Under the pieces are notes generated by a model. It saw nothing but the letters and a program-made list of their open reading frames with translations, was not told the origin of the DNA and searched no databases. A DNA stretch of 64,000 bases, from NCBI RefSeq assembly GCF_025699485.1, contig NZ_JANUXN010000012.1:1-64000 (forward strand), written 5' to 3'. A program made the position numbers and the translations under genes. This DNA comes from Thauera carbonicopians. GTDB lineage: Bacteria; Pseudomonadota; Gammaproteobacteria; Burkholderiales; Rhodocyclaceae. How positions within the stretch are numbered: the stretch's first letter is position 1; every line of letters begins with the position of its first letter. This document shows, piece by piece, positions 39,305-47,546 of this stretch.

Positions 39305-40924
39305 ATGGAGAAAGTACACGGGAGAAAACCCCGCATGCTCGCGCTGGCCGCGAGCCTGGCGGTACCGCTTCTCACCCCCCCGGCACAGGCCGCGACGCAG
39401 GGCGAAACCCTGGTCAACAGCAAGTGCATCACCTGCCACGCGCCGGCCGAAGACGGGCAACTGGCCCGCATCGGCGACAGCCGCCGTACCCCCGAAGGCT
39501 GGGACATGACGGTGGCGCGGATGATCATCAGCCACGGCGTGAAGCTGAGCGCCGACGAGCGCGCCGCGGTCGTCAAGTACCTGGCCGACACGCGCGGCCT
39601 GGCGCCCGAGGAGACCGACAGCTACCGCTATCTGATCGAGCGCGACTTCAACCGGGTCGAGCGCGTGCAGGGCGAAGCCCAGCTAGCCTTCGACACGTGT
39701 GCGCGCTGCCACTCCTATGGTCGCATCGCGCTGCAGCGCCGCACTGAGTCCGACTGGGCCAAGCTGCCCCACTACCACGTGGGCCAGTACCCGGTGATCG
39801 AGATCCAGGCCGGCGGCCGCGACCGCAACTGGTGGGAGCTGGCGACGACGCAGGTGCCGGCAATTCTCGGCAAGCTGTACCCCAACGACAGCGGCGCCTG
39901 GCAGCAGTGGCAGCAGCGCGAGCGGGTCAGCGCCGCCGGCACCTGGCGCTTCGCCGGCCACCGCCCCGGCCGCGGCGCCTATGAAGGCGTGGCGACGATC
40001 GAGGCCGACCGCGCCGGCACCGACCGCTACAAGGTGAAGTTCCAGTTCGACTATGCCGACGGCCAGCGCGAGACCGCTGAAGGCGAAGCCATCGTCTACA
40101 CAGGCTACGAATGGCGCGCTTCCGTCAAGCAGGGCAGCATGGACGTGCGGCAGGTGTTCACGCTGTCGCCCGACGGCCAGACGCTGTCCGGCCGCTGGTA
40201 CGAGAACGGCATCGACGCGATCGGCGGCCGCCTGCTCGCCGCCCGCAGCGGCAAAGGCTCGGCCGAGCGCCTGCTGGCGGTCGAGCCGACCCACATCAAG
40301 GCCGGCACGACCCAGCACGTCACTCTCTACGGCAACGGCCTGTCGGGCGACGTGAATCTGGGCGACGGCATCACGGTCGCCAGGGTGGTCGAGCGCTCCG
40401 CCGGCAAGGTGGTGGTCGAAGCGCGGGCCGACGGTGCGGGCAAGGACGGCGTGCGCGCCGCCGCGGTCGGCAACGCCCGGCTGCAGCAGGGGCTCGCGCT
40501 CTACCGGAACGTCGATTACGTGGCTGTCGAACCGGAGCAGGCGATGGCCGTGGTCGGCGGCGGCAAGGGTCCGCTGCCGAAAGTGCCGGTCCAGTTCGAG
40601 AGCGTGGGCTACGCCTTCGGCCCCGACGGCAAGCAGGGCACGGCCGACGACATCCGCTTGGGCTATTTTCCCGCCACCTGGTCGATGATCAACGCCAACG
40701 CCTTCGCCGAAGAGATGCAGGACACGGCCTATGCCGGCACCCTGCGTGCGGACGGCCTGTTCATCCCCGGCGATGCCGGCCCCAACCCCAAGCGCCGGTT
40801 CGGCACCAACAATGCCGGCGAACTGGCGGTGACGGCGACCGTGGATGACGCCGGACGCAAGCTCAGCGCCAGCAAGCACCTGATCGTGACCCTGCAGCGC
40901 TGGAACGATCCGCCGCTGCGCTGA
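39305..40924 (+). CDS. qhpA: Quinohemoprotein amine dehydrogenase alpha subunit (diheme), cluster 1
   Basis: A 539-residue periplasmic subunit. A signal peptide (basic start, hydrophobic core, cleavage near AQA) precedes a diheme cytochrome c domain with CITCH (41-45) and CARCH (132-136), followed by the beta-rich domains typical of the family. The haems pass electrons from the CTQ cofactor of the gamma subunit to an external cytochrome or azurin. AAGGAGAC upstream supports the ATG. First gene of the cluster 1 structural operon qhpA-qhpD-qhpC-qhpB-ccmF-like. Confidence 0.93.
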   Translation: MEKVHGRKPRMLALAASLAVPLLTPPAQAATQGETLVNSKCITCHAPAEDGQLARIGDSRRTPEGWDMTVARMIISHGVKLSADERAAVVKYLADTRGLAPEETDSYRYLIERDFNRVERVQGEAQLAFDTCARCHSYGRIALQRRTESDWAKLPHYHVGQYPVIEIQAGGRDRNWWELATTQVPAILGKLYPNDSGAWQQWQQRERVSAAGTWRFAGHRPGRGAYEGVATIEADRAGTDRYKVKFQFDYADGQRETAEGEAIVYTGYEWRASVKQGSMDVRQVFTLSPDGQTLSGRWYENGIDAIGGRLLAARSGKGSAERLLAVEPTHIKAGTTQHVTLYGNGLSGDVNLGDGITVARVVERSAGKVVVEARADGAGKDGVRAAAVGNARLQQGLALYRNVDYVAVEPEQAMAVVGGGKGPLPKVPVQFESVGYAFGPDGKQGTADDIRLGYFPATWSMINANAFAEEMQDTAYAGTLRADGLFIPGDAGPNPKRRFGTNNAGELAVTATVDDAGRKLSASKHLIVTLQRWNDPPLR

Positions 40925-40946
40925 GACGCGCAAAGGAGCCGACCCC

Positions 40947-42380
40947 ATGACCACCTTGTTCGTCAACCGCCACAGCTTCCACGACGTGAAGCTGCCCGAG
41001 CGGCGGATGCTGTTCCACATCCCGTCCAGCGGCCTGTTCGAGCTGGACGAGGTGGGCGGCTCGCTGCTCGACTTCCTGAAGGAAAACGATCGCGTCTCGC
41101 TGGATGGCGTGCGCGAGCGCTTCGACGGCCGTGTCACGGCCTCCGACCTGGCACAGACCTTCGAAAACTTCCGCGAGCTGTCGATCCTGTGCGACGCCCC
41201 CGCCGGGCCCGACTTGGGCCTGCGCACGGAGATTCGTTCCTTTCCGATCAGCACCGTGGTGCTGAACGTCAACACCGGCTGCAACCTGAGCTGTACCTAT
41301 TGCTACAAGGAGGATCTGGACGTCCCGTCCAAGGGACGCCGAATGAACTTCGACACCGCCCGCAAGAGCATCGAACTGCTGCTCGCCGAGGGTGCCGTCC
41401 ACGACCGTATCAACGTCATCTTCTTCGGTGGCGAGCCGCTGACCAACCTGGCGCTGATCGAGCAAGTGGTGGACTACACCGAACGGCGCTGCGCCGAGGA
41501 AGGCAAGCACGTCGATTTCTCGATGACCACCAACGCCACGCTGCTGACCGAGGAGATCGTCGACTACCTCGACCGCCACCGCTTCGGCCTGTCGATCAGC
41601 ATGGACGGCCCCGAGGCGGTGCACAACCGCCGCCGGCTCACCGTCGGCGGCAAGGGCACCTACTCGGTGGTGGCCTCCAAGGCGCGGATGCTGCTGGCGC
41701 GCTACCGCTCCAAGCCGGTCGGCGTGCGCGTGACGATGACTGCGGGCTACACCGACGTGTCCGCCATCCACCAGCACCTGAAGGGCGAGCTGGGCTTCTT
41801 CGAGGTGGGGTTCGCGCCCGCCACCTCGGGGCCGCTGACGGCGTTCAACCTCGACGCGGACGAGTTGCAGGCGGTCTTCGACGGCATGAAGGCGCTCGGC
41901 CGCGCCTACCGCGACGCGGCGCTGCGCGGGGAGAACAACGGCTTCTCCAACATGCACCAACTGATGAGCGATCTGTACGAGGGACGCAAGAAGGCGCTGC
42001 CCTGCGGCGCCGGCGTCGGCCTGCTGGCGGTGGACCACCAGGGCGACCTGAATCTGTGCCACCGCTTCACCGGCTCGGACATGCCGCGCTTCGGCAACGT
42101 CGGCGAAGGCATCGCCAAGGAGGCGCTGGGCGCCTTCCTGGAGAAGGCCACCGACCGCGCCGGCAAGGGCTGCGCCACCTGCCGCATCCGCAACCTGTGC
42201 GCCGGCGGCTGCTACCACGAGTCCTACGCCCACTTCGGCGACCCCTTGTCGCCGACCTACCACTACTGCGACCTGATGCGCGACTGGGTGGACTTCGGCA
42301 TCGAGATCTACACCGAGATTCTGGTCAAGAACCCGGGCTTTTTCAGACAACACCTGAGCACGAGGAGTATCCAGCTATGA
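40947..42380 (+). CDS. qhpD: Radical SAM maturase QhpD, cluster 1
   Basis: A 477-residue radical SAM/SPASM enzyme. The SAM-cluster cysteines are Cys112, Cys116 and Cys119 (CNLSCTYC). The C-terminal auxiliary-cluster cysteines are in [14 protein letters not shown] and YHYC. QhpD binds the QhpC precursor in the cytoplasm and forms its three intrapeptide Cys-to-Asp/Glu thioether bridges. The N-terminal ~90 residues resemble a peptide-recognition domain. AAGGAG precedes the start. It overlaps qhpC by four bases. Confidence 0.94.
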   Translation: MTTLFVNRHSFHDVKLPERRMLFHIPSSGLFELDEVGGSLLDFLKENDRVSLDGVRERFDGRVTASDLAQTFENFRELSILCDAPAGPDLGLRTEIRSFPISTVVLNVNTGCNLSCTYCYKEDLDVPSKGRRMNFDTARKSIELLLAEGAVHDRINVIFFGGEPLTNLALIEQVVDYTERRCAEEGKHVDFSMTTNATLLTEEIVDYLDRHRFGLSISMDGPEAVHNRRRLTVGGKGTYSVVASKARMLLARYRSKPVGVRVTMTAGYTDVSAIHQHLKGELGFFEVGFAPATSGPLTAFNLDADELQAVFDGMKALGRAYRDAALRGENNGFSNMHQLMSDLYEGRKKALPCGAGVGLLAVDHQGDLNLCHRFTGSDMPRFGNVGEGIAKEALGAFLEKATDRAGKGCATCRIRNLCAGGCYHESYAHFGDPLSPTYHYCDLMRDWVDFGIEIYTEILVKNPGFFRQHLSTRSIQL

Positions 42381-42700
42381 AGCACATGAAAGCGATGAAC
42401 GCGAAGGCCCACCAGGTCGAGGTGGCGATCGGCAAGGGCGGGGGCGAGGCCGAGGAAGTGATGGCGATGCAGACCGTCGTCGGCTGCGCCACGACCTTCG
42501 ACCCGGGCTGGGAAGTCGACGCCTTCCTCGGCGTCGCCGGCTTGTGCCAGCCGATGGAGGCCGACCTCTACGGCTGCGCCGACCCCTGCTGGTGGCCCGC
42601 GCAGGTGCCCGACACCCTGCACAACTACACCGACTGGGCCGCCGGCAAGGATGCCGCCGTGCAGGACTGGACCAAGCTGCAGTCGGTCTACCCCAAGTAG
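42377..42700 (+). CDS. qhpC: Amine dehydrogenase gamma subunit precursor (CTQ), cluster 1
   Basis: A 107-residue precursor with a ~30-residue leader and a mature core carrying every residue of the known QHNDH gamma subunit. Thioether pairs would be Cys37-Glu46, Cys57-Asp63 and Cys71-Asp79, and the CTQ cofactor Cys67-Trp73. The active-site aspartates (Asp42 and Asp63) are also kept. The spacing is identical to the Paracoccus/Pseudomonas proteins (7/16, 27/33, 41/49, 37/43). The leader is removed by QhpE after cross-linking and export. ATGA overlap with qhpD couples it to its maturase. Confidence 0.95.
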   Translation: MKHMKAMNAKAHQVEVAIGKGGGEAEEVMAMQTVVGCATTFDPGWEVDAFLGVAGLCQPMEADLYGCADPCWWPAQVPDTLHNYTDWAAGKDAAVQDWTKLQSVYPK

Positions 42701-42731
42701 GACCCGGTCGACGAATCCCGCCAATGCATTA

Positions 42732-42756
42732 GGCGCGGCGGCGCCGCCGCCGCGCC
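42732..42756 (+). repeat. Strong hairpin between qhpC and qhpB
   Basis: Perfect 12-base arms (GGCGCGGCGGCG and CGCCGCCGCGCC) with a one-base centre make a near-continuous palindrome 31 bases after qhpC and just before the qhpB ribosome-binding site. No T-run follows. It could protect the short qhpC message from 3' decay or lower qhpB translation, setting subunit ratios. Cluster 2 has no counterpart at this junction. Confidence 0.5.
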
Positions 42757-42770
42757 AGGAGACTCCCACA

Positions 42771-43883
42771 ATGAAAAACAAGCAGCAATCCACCCTGCGC
42801 AAGGCATTCGCGCTCGGCATCGTCGGCCTCGGCATGAGCCTGCTCAGCCAGGCCAGCCTGGCCGCCAAGGACTATCTCGTCACCGCGGTGCGCCCCAACA
42901 AGCTGGTCGTCGTCGATGCCCAGGCGCGCCAGGTGGTCAAGACCCACGAGATCCCCAACACTGCGCCGGGCAACAGCGTCGCCGGCATCGCGGTGTCGCG
43001 GGACGGCAAGGTCGCCTACGCCATCCACAACCGCTGGGAAAGCGTGTCCGGCATCGACCTGGAAACCGGCAAGGAGGTCTTCCGCGCCGAGCTGTCCTCG
43101 CCCGACATCCGCGCCAAGGCGCATTTCGCCATCGACGTCAGCCCGGACGGCAAGGAACTGGCGGTGTACGTCAATCCGACCCGCCTGAAGCCGGGCGAAT
43201 ACGAGGTGCTGGACCCTTACATCGCCATCTACGATACCGCCGCCGGCATCCATGCCCAGCCGGTGCGCAAGCTGCCCGCCCCCCGCCGGGCCACCACGCT
43301 GGCCTATTCGCCCGACTACAAGCGCCTGTATACCTTCACCTGGGACATGCTGGTGCTCGATCCGAAGACCGGCGAGCAGATCGGCTCGCACCCGTGGAAG
43401 AGCTGGAAGCGCGAAGGCTACGGCGAACCGGACTCGCTGTCGGTGTCGCCGCAGTTCGAGCAGACCAACGAGTTCGCCACGCCCTACTTCATCCAGCACA
43501 AGGACAAGGACGGCAAGGAGTCGCTGCGGGCCGGCATCTGGGCGCTGGACATCGAGAAGGACACCGTGCGCTTCTCCGAATTCGAGGACGCGACGGTGAT
43601 GTTCTTCTCCACCGCCATCAACCCGGTGCGCCGCAACGAAGCCTACACGGTGTACACCCAGCTCACCAAGACCGACCTCGACACCAACACGCTGCTCAAG
43701 CGGGTGGACCTCGACCACACCTTCTACACCGTCAACGTGTCGTCCGACGGCAAGGAGCTGTACATCGGCGGCACCATCAACGAGATCGCCGTCCATGACA
43801 GCGACACGCTGGAGAAGAAGGGCACCATCATCGTCGGCCGCGGCGACCAGGTGCTCAGCTCGATGCGCCTGGTGCGCCGCTGA
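42771..43883 (+). CDS. qhpB: Amine dehydrogenase beta subunit (beta-propeller), cluster 1
   Basis: A 370-residue periplasmic protein. An N-terminal signal peptide ending near SLAAK precedes a seven-bladed beta-propeller (repeating blocks such as VVVDAQARQVV, GIDLETGKEVF, LVLDPKTGEQI, IAVHDSDTLEKKG). It packs against the gamma subunit and helps form the substrate pocket. CCAGGAGA supports the ATG at 42771; the longer frame overlaps qhpC. Confidence 0.92.
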   Translation: MKNKQQSTLRKAFALGIVGLGMSLLSQASLAAKDYLVTAVRPNKLVVVDAQARQVVKTHEIPNTAPGNSVAGIAVSRDGKVAYAIHNRWESVSGIDLETGKEVFRAELSSPDIRAKAHFAIDVSPDGKELAVYVNPTRLKPGEYEVLDPYIAIYDTAAGIHAQPVRKLPAPRRATTLAYSPDYKRLYTFTWDMLVLDPKTGEQIGSHPWKSWKREGYGEPDSLSVSPQFEQTNEFATPYFIQHKDKDGKESLRAGIWALDIEKDTVRFSEFEDATVMFFSTAINPVRRNEAYTVYTQLTKTDLDTNTLLKRVDLDHTFYTVNVSSDGKELYIGGTINEIAVHDSDTLEKKGTIIVGRGDQVLSSMRLVRR

Positions 43884-43918
43884 AGCCGGCCGGCGCCATG
43901 CAAGCCCATGCCGCACAT

Positions 43919-43941
43919 GGCGCCGCGCCGGGCGCGGCGCC
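43919..43941 (+). repeat. Hairpin between qhpB and the ccmF-like gene
   Basis: GGCGCCGCGC-CGG-GCGCGGCGCC is a perfect 10-bp stem with a 3-base loop, 35 bases after qhpB and ahead of the CGGAG ribosome-binding site of the next gene. No T-run follows. It is probably an mRNA-processing or stability element that lowers expression of the membrane protein relative to the structural subunits. Confidence 0.5.
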
Positions 43942-43958
43942 CCTTCCGGAGCCAAGCC

Positions 43959-46145
43959 ATGCATGAACACCGAACGGACGCCCGCCCGGCGGTCTGGCTC
44001 GTCCTGCCGGCCGCCGCGCTGTCGTGCGCCGCGCTGCCCGCCGCCGGCAACCTGGCGGTGCTGGGCGCCGGCCTTTGCGCGCTTGCCGCCGGCCTGCGGC
44101 CAATCGGCCGCTCGGCCTGGGCACGGGCCGCGGCGGCGCTGCTGTGGGGCGCACTGCTCGGGCTAGCCCTGCTATTGCTCGGCGACCGTTTCGAGGTGCG
44201 CTACGTCTGGCTGTACAGCGGCGCCGAACTGCCGCCGCACCTGAAGCTGGGCAACCTGTGGGGCGGCGACGAAGGCACGACGCTGCTGCTGGCGGCCTTC
44301 TGCGCCAGCCTCGCGGCACGCGGCCGCAGTCAGTCCGTGCGCGTCGATGCCACAGCGCTCATTGCCGCCGCCATCGCGCTGCTCGCCGCCTGGCTGAGGC
44401 CGTTCTCCGCCACGCCCGCCGAGCTGCTGGCGCAGGCGGCGTCTCAGGGCATGAACGCCCACCTGATGAAGATCTGGATGCTGCTGCATGCACCGCTGGT
44501 GCTGGCGGCCTACGCGTGGATACTGGCGCTTGCCGCGCCGGCCCTGGCCGCGCTTGGCGGCCACGCCGCGCAGTGGCCGCACGATGCGCAGATGTGCGCG
44601 CGCCGCGCCTGGATGCTGCTCACCGGCGGCATCGGCTTCGGCATGGTGTGGGCCTTCGAGGATGCGATGTATGGCCTGGTCTGGCACTGGGACCCGGTGC
44701 AGACGGCGGTCTTCGCTGTCTGGTGCCTGCTCGGCGCCCACCTGCACGGCATCCCCGGCTGGCGGGCGGGACGGCCGGCGTGGCGCTGGATGCCGGCCAC
44801 CGCGCTATGCGCGGCCGCGCTCACCCTGGTCGCCATGGGTGTGACGCGGTATGAGGCGCTTGCCAGTTCGCACCGCTACGTCGGCGCGGCCAGCGCGCCG
44901 GTGTACTTCGCCCTCGCCGCGCTGCTCGCCGCCGCCGGCGCGGCAATGGGATGGCGCGGGTGGCGCGGGCGCACCCGCGTCGCGCCTGCGCCGCTGCGCC
45001 AGGGCTTCGCCGCGTGGGGGCTGCGCCTCACCCAGTATGCCTTCGCCTTCATTGCGGCCGCCTCCGCAGGACATCTCGCCTGGGCCTTCCTTGCCAGCGC
45101 CCAGGAACTGCCGCGGCCGGACGACCTGAAGCCCTTTTTCGCCACGCTGGCCAACTGGGCGCACGGCAGCGAGCTGCCGGCACTGAGGGCGGCCTTCTCG
45201 CAGTGGGACGTGAACGGCTACGCGCTGGCACGGGCGGCGCTGTATCCGCTGATCCTCATCGGCCTGCTCGGCGGCTGGTTCTTCATGCGCCGCCTGTCGC
45301 CGCGGCTGGGCTGGACGTCGCTGGCGCTGGCGGCGCTCGCCTGCGGCGGCGTCTGGCTCGAAGGCGGCCTGCTGACACGCGAATACACCGGCACCGGGGT
45401 GCTGTCGCAGCGGATCGTCGCGGTACTGCCGCGCATCGACGCCAGCCTCGCGGCGGGCGCCTACCTGGCCCTGGCAGCGAGCGCCTGGAGCATCCGAACG
45501 GCGGCGAGGACGGCCGCCGGAGGCCATGCCCTCGCCGTCGGGCTGGTGCATGTGGGATCGATGCTCGCGCTGTGGGGAGCCCTGCTGTCGACGGCCCTCA
45601 ACGGCTACTCGCAGCACGTGGTCGCCCTGTCGGACGACTGGCGGCACGACCATCACGGCTACGCCTTCCGCGTCACCGGCGTCGATGTCGAGCGCACGGC
45701 CGACGGTGGCCGCGCGGACGGCGACGCAGGCTTTCGCGCCTTCGCCCGCATCGAGTTGCTGACGCCGTCGCAGCGCCTGGCCAGCGGCCAGACCCTGTAC
45801 CGCGACGGCCGCAGCGCCGTCGAAGGCTACGACGGCCCGATGCGCGAGATCTGCGAGATTCTCGACTACCGCTACGCGCGCTACGCCGATTCGCCGGGAT
45901 ACGTGCTGCACCCCTTCATTGAGCGCGGCTGGGCGCGTGACGTACAACTGTGGGTCTCCCCCGCCGCCGCCGTGGCCGCGCTCGAAGGCGGTCCACAAAC
46001 GCCGCAGGCGACGGTGGTGCTGCGCTACTTCCCGTTCATCTCGCTGCTCTGGCTCGGCCTGATGCTGACTGCGGCGGGCGCGCTGTGGCTCGCATTCGCG
46101 CCGCAACGTGCCCGCCGGGGAAAGTCCGTACAAAGCCGCACGTAG
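43959..46145 (+). CDS. CcmF/CcsA-superfamily haem-handling membrane protein, cluster 1
   Basis: A 728-residue polytopic inner-membrane protein of the cytochrome c assembly family. CcmF-like marks are visible: WGGDEGTTLLLAAF (compare WGxxEGSLLLW), the conserved His in HLMKIWMLLHAPLV, a WWD-type motif VWHWDPVQTAVF, and SSHRYVG. A periplasmic domain precedes the last helix. CcmF is the haem lyase of System I. A copy inside each QHNDH operon suggests a dedicated lyase for the diheme alpha subunit, comparable to NrfE for NrfA, though the alpha-subunit motifs are ordinary CXXCH. Some other haem or quinol role is possible. Confidence 0.82.
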   Translation: MHEHRTDARPAVWLVLPAAALSCAALPAAGNLAVLGAGLCALAAGLRPIGRSAWARAAAALLWGALLGLALLLLGDRFEVRYVWLYSGAELPPHLKLGNLWGGDEGTTLLLAAFCASLAARGRSQSVRVDATALIAAAIALLAAWLRPFSATPAELLAQAASQGMNAHLMKIWMLLHAPLVLAAYAWILALAAPALAALGGHAAQWPHDAQMCARRAWMLLTGGIGFGMVWAFEDAMYGLVWHWDPVQTAVFAVWCLLGAHLHGIPGWRAGRPAWRWMPATALCAAALTLVAMGVTRYEALASSHRYVGAASAPVYFALAALLAAAGAAMGWRGWRGRTRVAPAPLRQGFAAWGLRLTQYAFAFIAAASAGHLAWAFLASAQELPRPDDLKPFFATLANWAHGSELPALRAAFSQWDVNGYALARAALYPLILIGLLGGWFFMRRLSPRLGWTSLALAALACGGVWLEGGLLTREYTGTGVLSQRIVAVLPRIDASLAAGAYLALAASAWSIRTAARTAAGGHALAVGLVHVGSMLALWGALLSTALNGYSQHVVALSDDWRHDHHGYAFRVTGVDVERTADGGRADGDAGFRAFARIELLTPSQRLASGQTLYRDGRSAVEGYDGPMREICEILDYRYARYADSPGYVLHPFIERGWARDVQLWVSPAAAVAALEGGPQTPQATVVLRYFPFISLLWLGLMLTAAGALWLAFAPQRARRGKSVQSRT

Positions 46146-46309
46146 CCTCCGCTGCCAGGCTTGCGCGAGCCCCGGGGCGCCTGTAAGCAAGACGCCGGGG
46201 GCGTGCGCATCCGTATGCCGCGCCCCGGCGTGACCGCAGGCGTGCAACCCGGCGCTCCCCAGCGCCTAGAACCGGCGCCGCCGGCCCATGACTCAAGGAG
46301 ACATCCGAA

Positions 46310-47098
46310 GTGAAGCGATACATCAAACGCACGGCCCTGAACACCTTGCTCGCAAGCCTGCTGGCCGCTGCCTCCGCCGTGCATGCCAGCGACACAGCCA
46401 CACCGCCCTTTGCCCTCGGCGCGAACGTCAGCCTGGTTTCGCAGTACGTGTTCCGGGGCGTTTCGTATTCCCAGGAAAGGCCCGCCATGCAGGGCGGCTT
46501 CGACCTGGCGCATGGCAGCGGACTCTACCTCGGCGTGTGGGGCACCAGCGTCAGCGACGACGCGCTCAACGACGCATCGGGTGAAATCGACGTCTATGGC
46601 GGCTACGCGAACACCATCGGTGACTTCGGCTACGACATCGGCCTGCTGCAGTTCATCTTTCCCGGCGGCAGGATCGACGGCACGCGCGAAAAGTACGACA
46701 CGCTGGAACTCTACGCCGGCATCACGTGGAAATTCCTGAGCCTCAAGTACTCGCACACCCTGGGCGACTACTTCGGCTTCAACGACAAATCCTTCGGCCT
46801 GGGGAGGGGAGACTCGAAGGGCTCGTACTACGTCGAGGCCAATCTGGCGCATGAATTCCTGCCCGGCTGGACCGTCAGTGCCCACGTCGGCCACCAGTAC
46901 GTGCGCAACTATGGCGAATACAACTTCACCGACTGGAAGATCGGCCTGGAGAAGAGCTTCGACGGCGGCTGGCAGGCGGGACTCGCCTGGGTCGACACCG
47001 ACGCCGACAAGCCACTCTACACCGTGTGCGACGATGGCCGGCACTGCAAGAACACGGCGTCGGGCAAGTGGCTGGTCCACCTGACGCGCAGCTTCTGA
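46310..47098 (+). CDS. TorF-family putative porin, cluster 1
   Basis: A 262-residue outer-membrane protein. A signal peptide ending near VHA precedes about twelve amphipathic strands and a C-terminal Phe (LTRSF). The opening GANVSLVSQYVFRGVSYSQERPAMQGGFDL is typical of the TorF (TIGR02001) family. The GTG start at 46310 is preceded by AAGGAGAC. It probably lets the amine substrate cross the outer membrane; no channel activity has been shown for the family that I know of. Confidence 0.82.
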   Translation: MKRYIKRTALNTLLASLLAAASAVHASDTATPPFALGANVSLVSQYVFRGVSYSQERPAMQGGFDLAHGSGLYLGVWGTSVSDDALNDASGEIDVYGGYANTIGDFGYDIGLLQFIFPGGRIDGTREKYDTLELYAGITWKFLSLKYSHTLGDYFGFNDKSFGLGRGDSKGSYYVEANLAHEFLPGWTVSAHVGHQYVRNYGEYNFTDWKIGLEKSFDGGWQAGLAWVDTDADKPLYTVCDDGRHCKNTASGKWLVHLTRSF

Positions 47099-47546
47099 CT
47101 CCCCAGGCGCGGCGCCCGCCTGCGTGGCCCGTCCCGCAAAATCGGCCGCCGCAGCCTGGAAGCGCTTCGCCAGTCCACGGCCGCCGTCCCTCCTGGCCTT
47201 TGATGTGTATCCAGGTGGGTGAGCGTCCATGGCTCGCGGCTTAGTGCCAGCCGGTCGTTGCGCTGATGTCAGCGATGAGTTTATCTATTGTTTAGAAACC
47301 GGTTGACATGCATGCTGACCCCCTCACGCGCTTCGGAAAGCACCACGATGAGTCTGCTTCACCCTATATCGATAGTCACCGAATTAACCTGGAGTTTGGG
47401 TGGTGAGAAGGGTGCAAGGACCTGCAAGTGCTCGCCAGCCTCTCCTCGGGCTTGACCTTGGTGATTTGGTTAATCGGAGAGATGGAACGGGTCAAGGCAG
47501 TCCGCCGGTCGCGAGGATGGGTCATGCAACTGCTGGAGGGTGTTCC
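47099..47546. other. Non-coding gap before qhpF
   Basis: No gene is seen in this 448-base stretch. It contains CGCTGA-TG-TCAGCG (47261-47274), a perfect 6+2+6 inverted repeat that could be an operator. An AT-rich run (about 47278-47300) follows, with a TTGACA -35-like hexamer at 47304-47309 but no good -10 at the usual spacing. The gap probably holds the promoter of the qhpF-qhpE-qhpG operon, which would let these shared genes be controlled separately from cluster 1. Confidence 0.4.

Noticed and set aside
43959-46145. The ccmF-like gene as a general System I ccmF
   Set aside because: No ccmE, ccmG, ccmH or other ccm gene lies beside it, and a second copy accompanies the other dehydrogenase cluster.
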